A stretch of 14,569 nt of DNA from Hemicentrotus pulcherrimus (lineage: Eukaryota > Echinodermata > Echinoidea > Camarodonta > Strongylocentrotidae). Below, in pieces: positions 1-8,301 of this stretch; position 1 is the first letter of the stretch; every line of letters begins with the position of its first letter. The DNA lies in the NCBI GenBank assembly GCA_003118195.1, contig BEXV01002348.1, positions 33,903-48,471 on the forward strand, read 5' to 3'. Both the position numbers and the translations under genes were made by a program. Under the pieces are notes generated by a model that was given only the letters and a program-made list of their open reading frames with translations, did not search any database and was not told the origin of the DNA.

Positions 1-161
1 GTTTTCAGCAAGTCCTTTGCCAGAGAGAAGCGACCCAGAATTAGATTTCTCAAAACCACTTGAAGTGATATTCATCATTTTGGTTTCATCCGCGGGCGAA
101 ACACCTGGCCCTGCCGCAAGATCCATGATTGGTGCGTAGTAGTGAGAGCTATCTATGTTCA
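1..161 (-). CDS. possible second cytoplasmic exon of receptor A2 (open to window edge)
   Basis: The minus strand reads without a stop from 159 to base 1 (53 codons) and looks like a cytoplasmic signalling tail. It begins NIDSSHYYAPIMDL, giving a YAPI (YxxI) motif, and continues with Ser/Gly/Asp-rich sequence. It could be spliced to the A2 exon: a GTAACC donor starts at 263 (phase 1) and an AAG acceptor ends at 162, giving a 102-bp intron that keeps the frame and removes the TAA at 169-171. The stronger-looking acceptor TTTACAG, ending at 172, would give an early stop in every phase, which weakens the model. The exon continues off the left edge. Splicing is inference; only the open frame and the candidate sites are seen. 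Confidence 0.35.
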
Positions 162-168
162 CTTCATT

Positions 169-1629
169 TTACTGTAAATGACAAATTTTCAACTCACTGT
201 TGTGGAAGGTAAAATCCGGAACCGTAGTGGAGAGGGTCCGCATCTTTATCCGTCCAGGGTTACCCCGAACTTTCCGTAATTCTATGTTTGCGTGAGTGAT
301 GCAACATGTTCTTCGAATCTTAATCATAACAGCGATTGTTGACAAAATGGCAACCCCTGCAACGCAACTTATAGCTATGGAAAACGCAATGGTTATCGTA
401 CTGCTGGATTCACTTGCGTCGATACCATGATCTATATGAGTGATATACATCAACGCTTGTGTTGTTGTGCTCGGTTCAGATGTGCTATACATATCTTCCA
501 TTTGTGAACCTATAGTGGTTGGAGTTGAAGGCTGCCAGACGGATCGTTGTATCGTACTGGGCAACAAAGAGGTGCAATCTTCTGGTGAGGTTTCTGGTGA
601 TGGGTCAGGCTGGGTAGAGAAGACCGCAGTCGTCTTCTGTGTTGATGACGGGTTATGCTGAGAGGAGAAGACCGTGGTCGTCCTCTGTGTCGATGACGGG
701 CTAGGTTGGGAGGAAAAGACCGTGGTCGTCTTGTGTTTAGATGACGGATCAGGCTGAGAGGGAAATACCGTAGTCTTCTTCTGTGTGGATGATGGTTTGG
801 GCCGGGAGCGGAAGACGGAAGTCATGTGCTGTGTCGATGACGGGTAAGGTTTGGAGGAAAAGACCGTGGTCTGCTTGGTGGATGACGGATCAGGTTGAGA
901 GGAGAAGACCGATGTCGTCTCCTGTTTGGATGATGGATCCGGCCTGGAGGGAAAGGCCGCATTCGTCTTCTCTTTTAATGACGGATCAGCCTGAGAGGGG
1001 AAGACCGTTGCCGTCTTCTGTGTGGATGACGGGTTAGGATGAGTTGGGAAGAACATTGTCCCTGTGTTCGTGGATGACGAGTGAGTTTGCATTGTGGGGA
1101 AGAACGTCGTCATTGCCTGCGTGGATGACTGGCTAGACTCAATGGGAAGAAAGCAGGAAATACTCGACAGGATGCCATCCGATGAAAATAGTTTAATGGA
1201 ATGGTGGTGTGTTGATTCATTTAGAAGTTTTGATGAGAATTCTAAACGGCTATCGTTAAACAATCCTGTGACAGTTCTTCCATCAACCCCGAGAGTTACC
1301 GATGAAGAATCACTCAAATACAACCCGAAAATATCACATACCACATTCGATTCCAAAGAACATATGCAATCGATGGCACGGACGTCATACTTATACAAAT
1401 CTTTTGATTCGAATGATCCCTTTTTAAATGAAACACAAGTATAGTTGGCTGAATCCTTCTCAATTATGTTTGATACGAAAAGTGTAAAAGCAATTTTCAT
1501 CTCACTCGAAGAAACGTTTTTGTAGCTGTACGAAAAACGCGAGTCATTTCGGAAGCGTTGCCAGATGTACCCGTTCTCATTTTGGGGACCAGCCGTTGCT
1601 ATGTAACTGTCTCGTAATGATCCATTACA
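169..1629 (-). CDS. Ig-domain mucin-stalk transmembrane receptor, 5'-truncated copy (A2)
   Basis: This is a single-pass type I receptor fragment, read in frame from the end of A1 across an N at 1630. Seen in order: the back half of an Ig V-like domain (1629 to ~1390) ending in the DSANYTC motif; a second disulfide-type domain with Cys-x-Cys (IDCIC) and two later cysteines; a stalk of ten 16-residue repeats (586-1053); a linker with EDCTSLLPS; and a 28-residue hydrophobic helix (316-399). The tail then starts RRTCCITHANIEL, unlike the tail of A1 and C. The signal peptide, first Ig cysteine and core tryptophan are missing. The unspliced frame ends at TAA 171-169, but an intron from 263 may extend the tail to a further exon. 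It is either a truncated duplicate or a copy broken by an assembly join. A surface role and ligand binding are inferred from the architecture only. Confidence 0.72.
   Translation of the reverse strand, partial: CNGSLRDSYIATAGPQNENGYIWQRFRNDSRFSYSYKNVSSSEMKIAFTLFVSNIIEKDSANYTCVSFKKGSFESKDLYKYDVRAIDCICSLESNVVCDIFGLYLSDSSSVTLGVDGRTVTGLFNDSRLEFSSKLLNESTHHHSIKLFSSDGILSSISCFLPIESSQSSTQAMTTFFPTMQTHSSSTNTGTMFFPTHPNPSSTQKTATVFPSQADPSLKEKTNAAFPSRPDPSSKQETTSVFSSQPDPSSTKQTTVFSSKPYPSSTQHMTSVFRSRPKPSSTQKKTTVFPSQPDPSSKHKTTTVFSSQPSPSSTQRTTTVFSSQHNPSSTQKTTAVFSTQPDPSPETSPEDCTSLLPSTIQRSVWQPSTPTTIGSQMEDMYSTSEPSTTTQALMYITHIDHGIDASESSSTITIAFSIAISCVAGVAILSTIAVMIKIRRTCCITHANIELRKVRGNPGRIKMRTLSTTVPDFTFHNSELKICHLQ
316..399 (-). 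other. transmembrane helix of A2
   Basis: A 28-residue hydrophobic stretch beginning TITIAFSIAISCVAGVAI is followed at once by basic residues (KIRR), the usual stop-transfer arrangement of a type I membrane protein. It is nearly identical to the helices of A1 and C, so the tail divergence begins just after the membrane. Confidence 0.88.
586..1053 (-). repeat. 48-bp tandem repeat encoding the mucin-like stalk of A2 (10 units)
   Basis: Ten in-frame units of about 16 residues, with a pattern close to FPSQPDPSSTQKTTTV, run through this segment. Only the first (17 residues), the fourth (15) and the shortened last unit deviate in length. The Ser/Thr/Pro composition is what O-glycosylated stalks show. 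On the plus strand the units appear as recurring GAAGACCG...GATGACGG blocks. Confidence 0.9.
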
Positions 1630-1631
1630 NT

Positions 1632-2082
1632 TAGGAACGAGGTAGTCATTTTCGTTCATGCTCGATGGAGTGATTCGAGAAGCACCAAGCCCCGTAACGT
1701 TGGGCACTTGGTAAACCTTTTCATCCAAATCTCTTGTGACGTTACAAACTACGTAACCTTCCTCATCGCTCTCGACGTTGCGTGCAATTGGACCCATTAA
1801 CATGTAGTCCTCCCTGATCTCGCCCGTAACTCTTGGAGCCAAGTTACCGGACGCATTCTCGTCTGAAACGCGGAGAGCCATGTAACCACCCACGTCTTTT
1901 TCCAAGGTAGCCCTACACAAGCGTGTATACTCGTGTTCAACGTTTGGAACAGTGCAACACGTGTTGTCTTCTCCTTGAAGGTAGCCGTCGACTTCTTCGT
2001 ACTCGTATTCACTAGGACTGGGTGAGGCGTCCTTGATGGTTTGTAACCTGTTCGGATACGGGAGGGCGCTGTATTCTTTTCG
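1632..2082 (-). other. multi-tyrosine cytoplasmic tail of A1
   Basis: About 150 residues with 11 tyrosines, many in SH2-type contexts: YPN (YxN), YTRL and YMAL (YxxL, 11 residues apart), YMLM (YxxM), YQVP and YLVP (YxxP). The tail of copy C is about 95% identical in protein by my count (7 differences in 150). Kinase and SH2 binding are inferred from motif type. Confidence 0.75.
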
Positions 2083-2166
2083 AACCTTTATCAGAACAGC
2101 AATTGTTAACAAAATGGCGACCCCTGCAACGCAGCCTATACCTATGGAAAACGCTATGGTAATCGT
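2083..2166 (-). other. transmembrane helix of A1
   Basis: A 28-residue segment beginning TITIAFSIGIGCVAGVAI is followed by RKEY, which starts the tyrosine-rich tail. It separates a Ser/Thr-rich exterior from an acidic, tyrosine-rich interior. Confidence 0.88.
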
Positions 2167-2358
2167 ACTGCTGGAACCACTTTCGTCGGTTGTGATACCG
2201 TGTCGTACCTGAGTGATAAACATCAACGCTGGTGTTGTTGTGCTCGGTTCGGATGTGTTATACATATCTTTCATTTGAGAACCTTCAGTGGTTGGAGTTG
2301 AAGGCTGCCAGACGGATCGTTGTGTCGTACTGGGCAACAGAGAAGTGCAATCTTCTGA

Positions 2359-2922
2359 TGAGGTTTCTGGTGATGGATCAGGCTGGGTAGAGAAGACCGC
2401 AGTCGTCTTCTGTTTTGATGGCGGTTTAGGCCGTGAGAAGAAGAAGACCGCGGTCATCTTGTGTTTAGATGACTGATCAGGCTGAGAGGGAAAGACCGTA
2501 GTCGTCTTTTGTGTTGAAGACGGTCTAGGTTGGGAGAAGACCGTGGTCGTCTTGTGTTTAGATGACGGATCAGGCTGAGAGGGAAAGACCGTAGTCTTCT
2601 TCTGTGTCGATGACGGTTTAGGCCGAGAGCGGAAGACGGAAGCCATGTGCTGTGTTGATGACGGGTAAGGTTGGGAGGAAAAGACCGTAGTCGTCTTTTC
2701 TTTGGATGTCGGATCAGGCTGAGAGGATAAGTCCGAGGTCTGCTTTGTGGATGACGGATCAGGTTGAGAGGAGAAGACCGGTGTCGTTTCCTGTGTGGAT
2801 GATGGATCAGGCTGGGAGGGAAAGGCCGCAGTCGTCTTCTCGTTTAATGACGGATCAGCCTGAGAGGGGAAGACCAATACCGTCTTTTGTGTGGATGAGG
2901 GATTAGGATGAGTTGGGAAGAA
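2359..2922 (-). repeat. 48-bp tandem repeat encoding the mucin-like stalk of A1 (about 11 units)
   Basis: Eleven units of 15-17 residues plus a shortened last unit match those of A2 almost one for one, in the same order (for example the HM.SVFRSRPKPSSTQKK unit in both). A1 has about one more unit than A2. The stalk is in frame despite the frameshifts upstream. Confidence 0.9.
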
Positions 2923-3659
2923 CATTTTCCCTGTGTTCATGGATGATAGGTGAGTTTTGGAGGGTCGTCATTGCCTGCGAGAATGACTGGCTAGATTCAA
3001 TGGGAAGAAAGCAGGAAATACTTGAAAGGATGCCATCCGATGAAAATAGTTTAATGGAATGGTGGTGTTTTGATTCATTAAGAAGTCTCGATGAGAATTC
3101 TAAACGGCTATCGTTTAACAATCCTGTGACATTTCTTCCATCAACCCCGAGAGATACAGATGAAGAATCACTCAAATGCAACCCGAAAATATCACAAACC
3201 ACATTTGCTTCCAAAGAACATATGCAATCAATGGCACGGACATCATACTTATACAAATCTTTTGATTCGAATGATACCTGTTTAAATGAAACACAAGTAT
3301 AGTTGGCTGAATCTTTCTCAGTTACGTTTGATATGTAAAGTGTAAGAGCAATGTTCATCTCACTCGAAGAAACGTTTTTGTAGCTGTACGAAAAAATGTG
3401 AGTCATCGCGGAAACGTCGTCAGATGTACCCGTGCTCATTTTGGGGGCCAGCCATTGCTATGTAAATGTCTCGTAATGATCCATTACTTTTTTGAAACCA
3501 GTGGAGAGTAATATTTGGATTCCAATTGGTAACGCAATTCAGGGTTAAGTCGTCCCCGATGTTTAAAGCTTTCATCACGGATATAACAGACCCAGCAGAA
3601 AATATTGTAGACTAAATCACGCATAACAGGAAAGTTATGGATAGACTGAAAATCCCCAT

Positions 3660-3896
3660 GTTCTTAATTCAAATCATAGAAAGAATGACGAGAGTTCAAA
3701 ATACTTTCTCAGTTTATGATATTGTTCAACTTCTTAAAACCCTTGTCAGTATGTCCAATAACTGAACAAAAATCTTTCATGAAGGCGAATGATTATAACG
3801 ATGATGTAAACTTGAAGGTGACTATATAGTTCTTCTCCATTCATAATTTATATATATATATATATATACTTATAAGAATTATATCTTCCAAGGTCG
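3660..3896. other. spacer between B and A1 with a (TA)n run
   Basis: A short non-coding spacer separates the end of the gene B frame from the A1 start. It contains a perfect TA run at 3849-3868 and no convincing TATA box at the usual distance from the A1 start. I see no gene in it. Confidence 0.6.
3849..3868. repeat. (TA)10 microsatellite
   Basis: Twenty bases of uninterrupted TA repeat lie just downstream of the gene B frame. Confidence 0.95.
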
Positions 3897-5138
3897 TTAC
3901 ATTATCCAAATCAATGTGGANGGTTTTTTGGTCTTATCCGTTGTTGAAGACTCGTCGCTTTCTGATGATGTTTCCAATGATGCTTTTACTGTTAAAGTAG
4001 AGGGAGCTGCAGATTGTTGTGAAGATGTAGGTCGCTGTTGTGTTTCCGTCGATGAAATGGACGTGTGTACCATTGACGTTAGTTGAGATAAGGATAATGA
4101 ACTAGAAGCGGACGATGTACGAGGACTATCCAGGGGAGATTTAGGTTTAGCACTTGAAAACGTTTCTATTGTCGTAGAATCCGTTTGTTCCTGCATTTTG
4201 GTAGATAAAGTCGATTGGATTTTATTGAAAGAAATGGACTTCTGTGAGGAAGATGGCGATTGAGAAGAACGCAAATACTGTTGCGATCCTGATTGTGGGC
4301 TCATGGTTGTTAATTTCGTGTATTGTGAGGATACTGCCATTGTGCTTAACGATTCATGCGATGAAGATGGTTCATTGGTGGCGTCAATGATCCTTTTCTT
4401 GCCTTGTGCAGATGACTGTCTGGGATGGCTTGGCAAGACAGCGGTCGTAGTCCTCCGCGTGGATGATGGGTTCGAATGGACGGGAAGAATGCACGTTATA
4501 TTTGACATGAGACCATCATCGGAAAATAGATGGATAGAACGTTCAAGTGCTAACCTATTAAGATCTTGAAGGCTAAATGTCAGACGATTTCCAATTACGT
4601 CAGTTTTAACAGTTCCTCCGTTTAATATGATCGTCAAAGGTTGCCAATGAGGGCTATTGATACCGACGAGATCACACGTCACATTTGTATCAATTGAACA
4701 ATTACAAGTTGCAACATGGATGTTATAAACATTCAGATACATTGATTTTGGGTTCGAAACGTATGTTGAAATACAGATGTACTCGGCTGAATCTTGCTCT
4801 GTAATCTTTGAAATGCTAAGCGCTAGAATCTTACTCACTCTACCAGACGAAGCATTTACAAAGCTGTAATAACTGACGGAAATACGCGGATCATAACGGA
4901 ATGTTTCATTAAAATCACGTGTGGGATATAATGTACCATCCTTTGCTACGTATTGGTCGGATCCATTCTTGCGCCGAACCCAAAACATATTGATATCTGA
5001 ATCCCAGTCCGTAACGCAAGTTAGGGTCATGTTATCGTCAACGTTCAGTACTCTCGTCACCGATACTGACACATCACAGAAGTATGTGCGGAAGGCTAAA
5101 CACAAAAGAATAATCGTAGAGGCGTTAAAAAGTGCCAT
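3897..5138 (-). CDS. Ig-domain Ser/Thr-stalk receptor, diverged paralog (gene B), 3'-incomplete
   Basis: A 413-residue frame starts at ATG 5138; the upstream TTG at 5144 is not a eukaryotic start. Residues 1-21 form a signal peptide (MALFNASTIILLCLAF). Residues ~23-140 form an Ig V-like domain with Cys41, Trp53 and the DSAEYIC motif ending at Cys122. Residues ~145-220 form the second domain, with the CNC pair (145, 147), Cys155 and Cys216. The rest is a long Ser/Thr/Gln-rich mucin-like stalk without the 48-bp repeat. The V-domain start (VLNVDDNMTLTCVTDW) matches A1's ALNIGDDLTLNCVTNW, so the genes are paralogs. A TATA box lies about 100 bases upstream. The frame ends seven residues after an N at 3921 with no membrane segment. 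The transmembrane part is probably hidden in an assembly gap, though a secreted form cannot be excluded. No intron is visible. Confidence 0.8.
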   Translation of the reverse strand: MALFNASTIILLCLAFRTYFCDVSVSVTRVLNVDDNMTLTCVTDWDSDINMFWVRRKNGSDQYVAKDGTLYPTRDFNETFRYDPRISVSYYSFVNASSGRVSKILALSISKITEQDSAEYICISTYVSNPKSMYLNVYNIHVATCNCSIDTNVTCDLVGINSPHWQPLTIILNGGTVKTDVIGNRLTFSLQDLNRLALERSIHLFSDDGLMSNITCILPVHSNPSSTRRTTTAVLPSHPRQSSAQGKKRIIDATNEPSSSHESLSTMAVSSQYTKLTTMSPQSGSQQYLRSSQSPSSSQKSISFNKIQSTLSTKMQEQTDSTTIETFSSAKPKSPLDSPRTSSASSSLSLSQLTSMVHTSISSTETQQRPTSSQQSAAPSTLTVKASLETSSESDESSTTDKTKKXSTLIWIM

Positions 5139-5240
5139 GTTCAAAGCAAAAGTTTCAAACCAAATATAATTGAAAACAAAACCCGAATCAAAGCTTTCTG
5201 TTCTTGTCCAGCACGAAATAAAATTTGACGGGCGAGTGTC

Positions 5241-5246
5241 TTTATA
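5241..5246 (-). promoter_or_regulatory. candidate TATA box of gene B
   Basis: The minus strand reads CTATAAAGACACTCG here, a consensus-like TATA box about 100 bases upstream of the gene B start codon. Transcription starting 25-30 bases downstream would give a leader of roughly 75 bases. Promoter function is inferred from sequence and position. Confidence 0.5.
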
Positions 5247-5249
5247 GAT

Positions 5250-5990
5250 CAGATTAATATGTTCAGCCGAACCCGGCAGTGCCAGCGTGTAATTACATTA
5301 CAAAAGATGCTTTTTTTTTCGAAATCTCGTTCCATTGATGGTTCTAAGGTGAATATGAGAAATTGATCTGGTAACGAGTTTTTCAAAATGCAATCCTTGT
5401 GGTTATGTTTTTAATGTCAAGCCAAAAGATGTCAATTTATCATCCACTGCGATCGATTCCAATGTGAGACCAAAATCAGTACTGATATTGCCAAAGACCG
5501 TGAATTGTGCGAACACGGTAACAGTATTTCTGAAGATGCTCCGTAATGTAAAGAAATCTGTAATTTAAATGTCTTCTTCAAGAAATAACAGATGATTTCT
5601 CGACAAGGTGCCAGCGAGGAGTAGCATGATAGAAATCAGTAATTGCTGAGCAATAAATCTGCCTGGTTGTGCTCCTATTCAGGTTGTAGATCCTTGCAAA
5701 TTTTTCGTTTGCTTTCATTTTTATTTTCTGTCTCTGAATGATGATTACTCGAGTTTTATTTGTTATAAGCGTTCTAAGTTTGAATAGTTTTAATAGCTCC
5801 TAAACATGACAAAGGTATAGATTGAGCACCTCGATCGCGAGATGTGTTTGAGAGAAAAGTAAACACAAAGATTGATTATCATTACAAGCATCTACGTAAA
5901 AATTGAAAAGGATACATGACAATAAAAGACTATACCTTGAGTGTTTTACAGAACCATCTCAGCCACTTTTACTTTCAAGGAATATGCCTA
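5250..5990. other. intergenic region upstream of gene B, no supported gene
   Basis: I see no recognisable gene. The minus strand has a 54-codon stop-free stretch (5403-5564) preceded by an ATTACAG acceptor-like site. It has no start codon and no family resemblance, so I do not call it an exon. Confidence 0.5.
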
Positions 5991-6050
5991 CGCAATGGCG
6001 TACCCAGAAAAAAGATAACAGGGGAGGTGTAAAGTACCCTGGGCTGTCGA
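5990..6050. repeat. possible dispersed-repeat fragment (GGCGTACCCAG type)
   Basis: The stretch ACGCAATGGCGTACCCAG followed by an A-rich then G-rich run resembles a motif common in dispersed repeats of invertebrate deuterostomes. The recognition is from memory and the fragment is short, so confidence is low. Confidence 0.2.
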
Positions 6051-6374
6051 AGGTAGCCTTTGGACCCGCTGCAAGTTTTAGTGATGCTTTTCATGGCTTT
6101 CAAAGGGAATAGGGGCATACATCATTGATGGATATGTCACTTCTTACTGTATATGAGGATTAAAGATGTAACATTCTGGTGACAATGCTATTTGGAACCG
6201 GCTGATTGGCTGTCAACGTACCATGGGAATGTAGAATGTCTGAATCATATAACTGCTGCGCTCTTAGGGTGGGACGTAGATATTATTACAAAGTATTTTG
6301 TGTCTTTTTATGAGAGCGGGATTAAGAAATGCAGTGTTTTTTTTTTTGAAAGACGAATAACTATACTTCTGTAC

Positions 6375-6500
6375 TTACTCTATGCTTCTTTCTATCTATC
6401 TATTTCTCTCTCTGTCTTCGCTTTTTCGCTTTCTCGATCTCTTTGTTGTATCTCCTTCCCTTTCTAACTTTGTCCCTATTCCCCACTCTCTCTTTCCCTT
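6375..6500 (+). repeat. pyrimidine-rich low-complexity tract
   Basis: This tract consists of CTAT, CT and TTC-rich sequence (for example CTATCTATCTATTTCTCTC). It explains the stop-free frames here, which encode only hydrophobic and serine runs. Confidence 0.8.
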
Positions 6501-6629
6501 TTGTACCATCTTATAGGGTGCATGTGCCTTCTCGTGCCTCGTCGCTACTCTACAGTGTGGAATGCTCAATCGTGTTGATGGTGGTTCATGATTGTAGAGG
6601 TGATACGCTTCATCTTTACTCGATCTAAG

Positions 6630-8010
6630 GTTGAAAGGGGAGTTGAAATTCAGATAACGGGTTTACGAACACTAGTTTTCTTTCATGTTCCATTTTTTAA
6701 ATAAACTCTCTTGATGAGGGACAAGTAAATCTACTCTTTAGTCTGCCACATTGAGGATCACTTTGTTTTTGGAGTTGAATCCATCCCAAATCATAGTGGA
6801 TCCCACTCCAAGGGAAGGTTCGAATTGCTCTTTAGAAAGGGGATTCTTTTTAACCTAGAATTTCCACTCTGAAACGTAGTTTTATCCTAAAATAATTCAT
6901 GAAAGAGTGGATTTACAATCATATACATTTAATACATACTAACAATGACGCTAAATATTTCCTACAAATATATTTATCATCCAAATACTGTATTTTGATC
7001 ACCATGTACAGATGGATTTAATATTGAATAACCTTCAGTTTTTTAATTAAAAATAGCTAATTTGTTTAGATTTCCAATATGAGCAAACATGGACGATCAA
7101 AGCATTTATATCATATTAGTATTATAAAAATACAAAAATGTCAGCTCACTGCAATAAAGTATTAACATTCCAAAAACTCTGACAGTCCATGGCCCATATA
7201 TTTCCCATGAATGCAATCACGGCGCTACGATAAATGCAGGTTATCAACTTATACCATCAAACATTATAGAGCTTATTCTATTTACCTACTTAAACATTTC
7301 AACAATATTTAAACAGGGTGTCCTTTCAACAAAATACTATTATATATTACAGAAGGCCCTGTATTACCAAACGTCTTAACTTACATGTATTTGCATTAAA
7401 GAATACATCTGTGCTAAAATTCATTTCTTGTGTGGGATACTTTATTATCTAAGGAAACTGACCTTTACCTTTAAACCCTAAATTGTATACACAACCTGAA
7501 CCCTAAACCAATTCCTAACCTGTATTCATTAAAACCGCATGAATGATAAATAATATATCACTTGCTATACTACGATAAACAATATTTTTTTAAAACTTTC
7601 GGTCCCAAAGTTCAAATATAGGCTTAAAAGAGCATACAAACAAAAACATGAATATAAAATCTACATTTACATCATATTTACAAGGTATGTGTACAATTGT
7701 CACTTTTCTATCGCGATTGTATGACATAGCTGCTTTCTCAATGTCTCTCGCAAGAGTACAAACGTAGTAAAGTATGGTAATGATTGATATTAATATCTTT
7801 TTTGTTTTTAAAATACTTTTTAAATGGAACTTCCATTTTGACGTGAAAAATATCACTAACCATCAATCATGTTCTTTGTGAAATATGAAATACATCACAG
7901 GACAATAGAAACTATCAATTGTTATGGAGTAATCAAATGTTTGCTTTGATCACACCTCCCAAGTGATGTACGTTGCATTTAACTAGTTTTCCATATCTTT
8001 GCTATTGAAA
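6630..8010. other. AT-rich intergenic region, no supported gene
   Basis: About 1.4 kb with no convincing coding sequence on either strand. The one long minus frame (7590-7856) has AT-driven composition and no recognisable motif. Confidence 0.55.
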
Positions 8011-8012
8011 TG

Positions 8013-8116
8013 ATTTGTTATACTTTAAAGAAAAGGAAACCGAAATGAAATTAGTTATCTGATATCATAAATGAAGCGATTTTAATCTCATTTTCACATT
8101 ACCGGTGTTCGAATTT
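8013..8116 (+). repeat. dispersed repeat R1, copy 1
   Basis: About 105 bases from ATTTGTTATACTT to CCGGTGTTCGAATTT recur in the same orientation at 13311-13420 with a few substitutions and one 6-base length difference. Both copies lie within about 200 bases of LINE remnants. Identity of the parent element is unknown. Confidence 0.85.
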
Positions 8117-8162
8117 TTGAAGTGGGTAATTGGATGAAAATGTGGACAAGTATAACAAAAGN

Positions 8163-8205
8163 TCTCTCTCTCTCTCTCACTCTATCTCTCGATCTGTCGC
8201 TATCA
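8163..8205 (+). repeat. (TC)n microsatellite
   Basis: A TC repeat with interruptions begins immediately after the N at 8162, consistent with a contig end placed in a simple repeat. Confidence 0.9.
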
Positions 8206-8301
8206 CTTCTAATTCAACTTTCTTCCTTTCTCCTTGCTTTCCGAATAATTGTCAGCATTATCATTTCTATCTTTTTTTACATCCTTGATTACTAAATAAG
8301 C

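Larger units (their letters stand above)
1632..3659 (-). pseudogene. Ig-domain mucin-stalk multi-tyrosine receptor, disrupted copy (A1)
   Basis: Read on the minus strand from ATG 3659, this encodes a hydrophobic leader (MGIFSLSITFLLCVI), an Ig V-like domain (Cys codon 3534-3536, Trp 3498-3500, DSANYTC ending at 3293), a second Cys-rich domain, an 11-unit stalk (2359-2922), a transmembrane helix (2083-2166) and a tail with 11 tyrosines. Comparison with copies A2, B and C shows four lesions: TAG in the leader (3612-3614), TGA in the V domain where A2 has TGG (3420-3422), one extra base in an A6 run (3391-3396), and an 8-base loss near 2963. The net shift of the two indels agrees with the frame in which the stalk resumes. 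Stalk, helix and tail are undamaged. The tail stops at DYLVPN, where an N joins it to A2, so its true end is missing. No intron is needed anywhere. Most likely a pseudogene; base errors in a draft are the alternative. Confidence 0.78.

Noticed and set aside
440..1037. Plus-strand open frames across the stalk repeats
   Set aside because: They are antisense shadows of the 48-bp repeat; the minus strand gives a coherent receptor reading and the plus frames do not.
5403..5564. 54-codon minus stop-free stretch after an ATTACAG acceptor-like site
   Set aside because: No start codon, no family similarity and no linked exon; kept only as a note in the intergenic entry.
6192..6628. Plus-strand frames with hydrophobic, membrane-like sequence
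   Set aside because: The hydrophobicity comes from a CT-rich low-complexity tract, not from a gene.
7470..7530. CCCTAAA-like telomeric motif scatter
   Set aside because: Only a few imperfect CCTAA units, not a tandem array; no support for an interstitial telomere.
7590..7856. 88-codon minus-strand frame with hydrophobic stretches
   Set aside because: Composition follows AT richness (I, K, F), with no motif, promoter or neighbour support.
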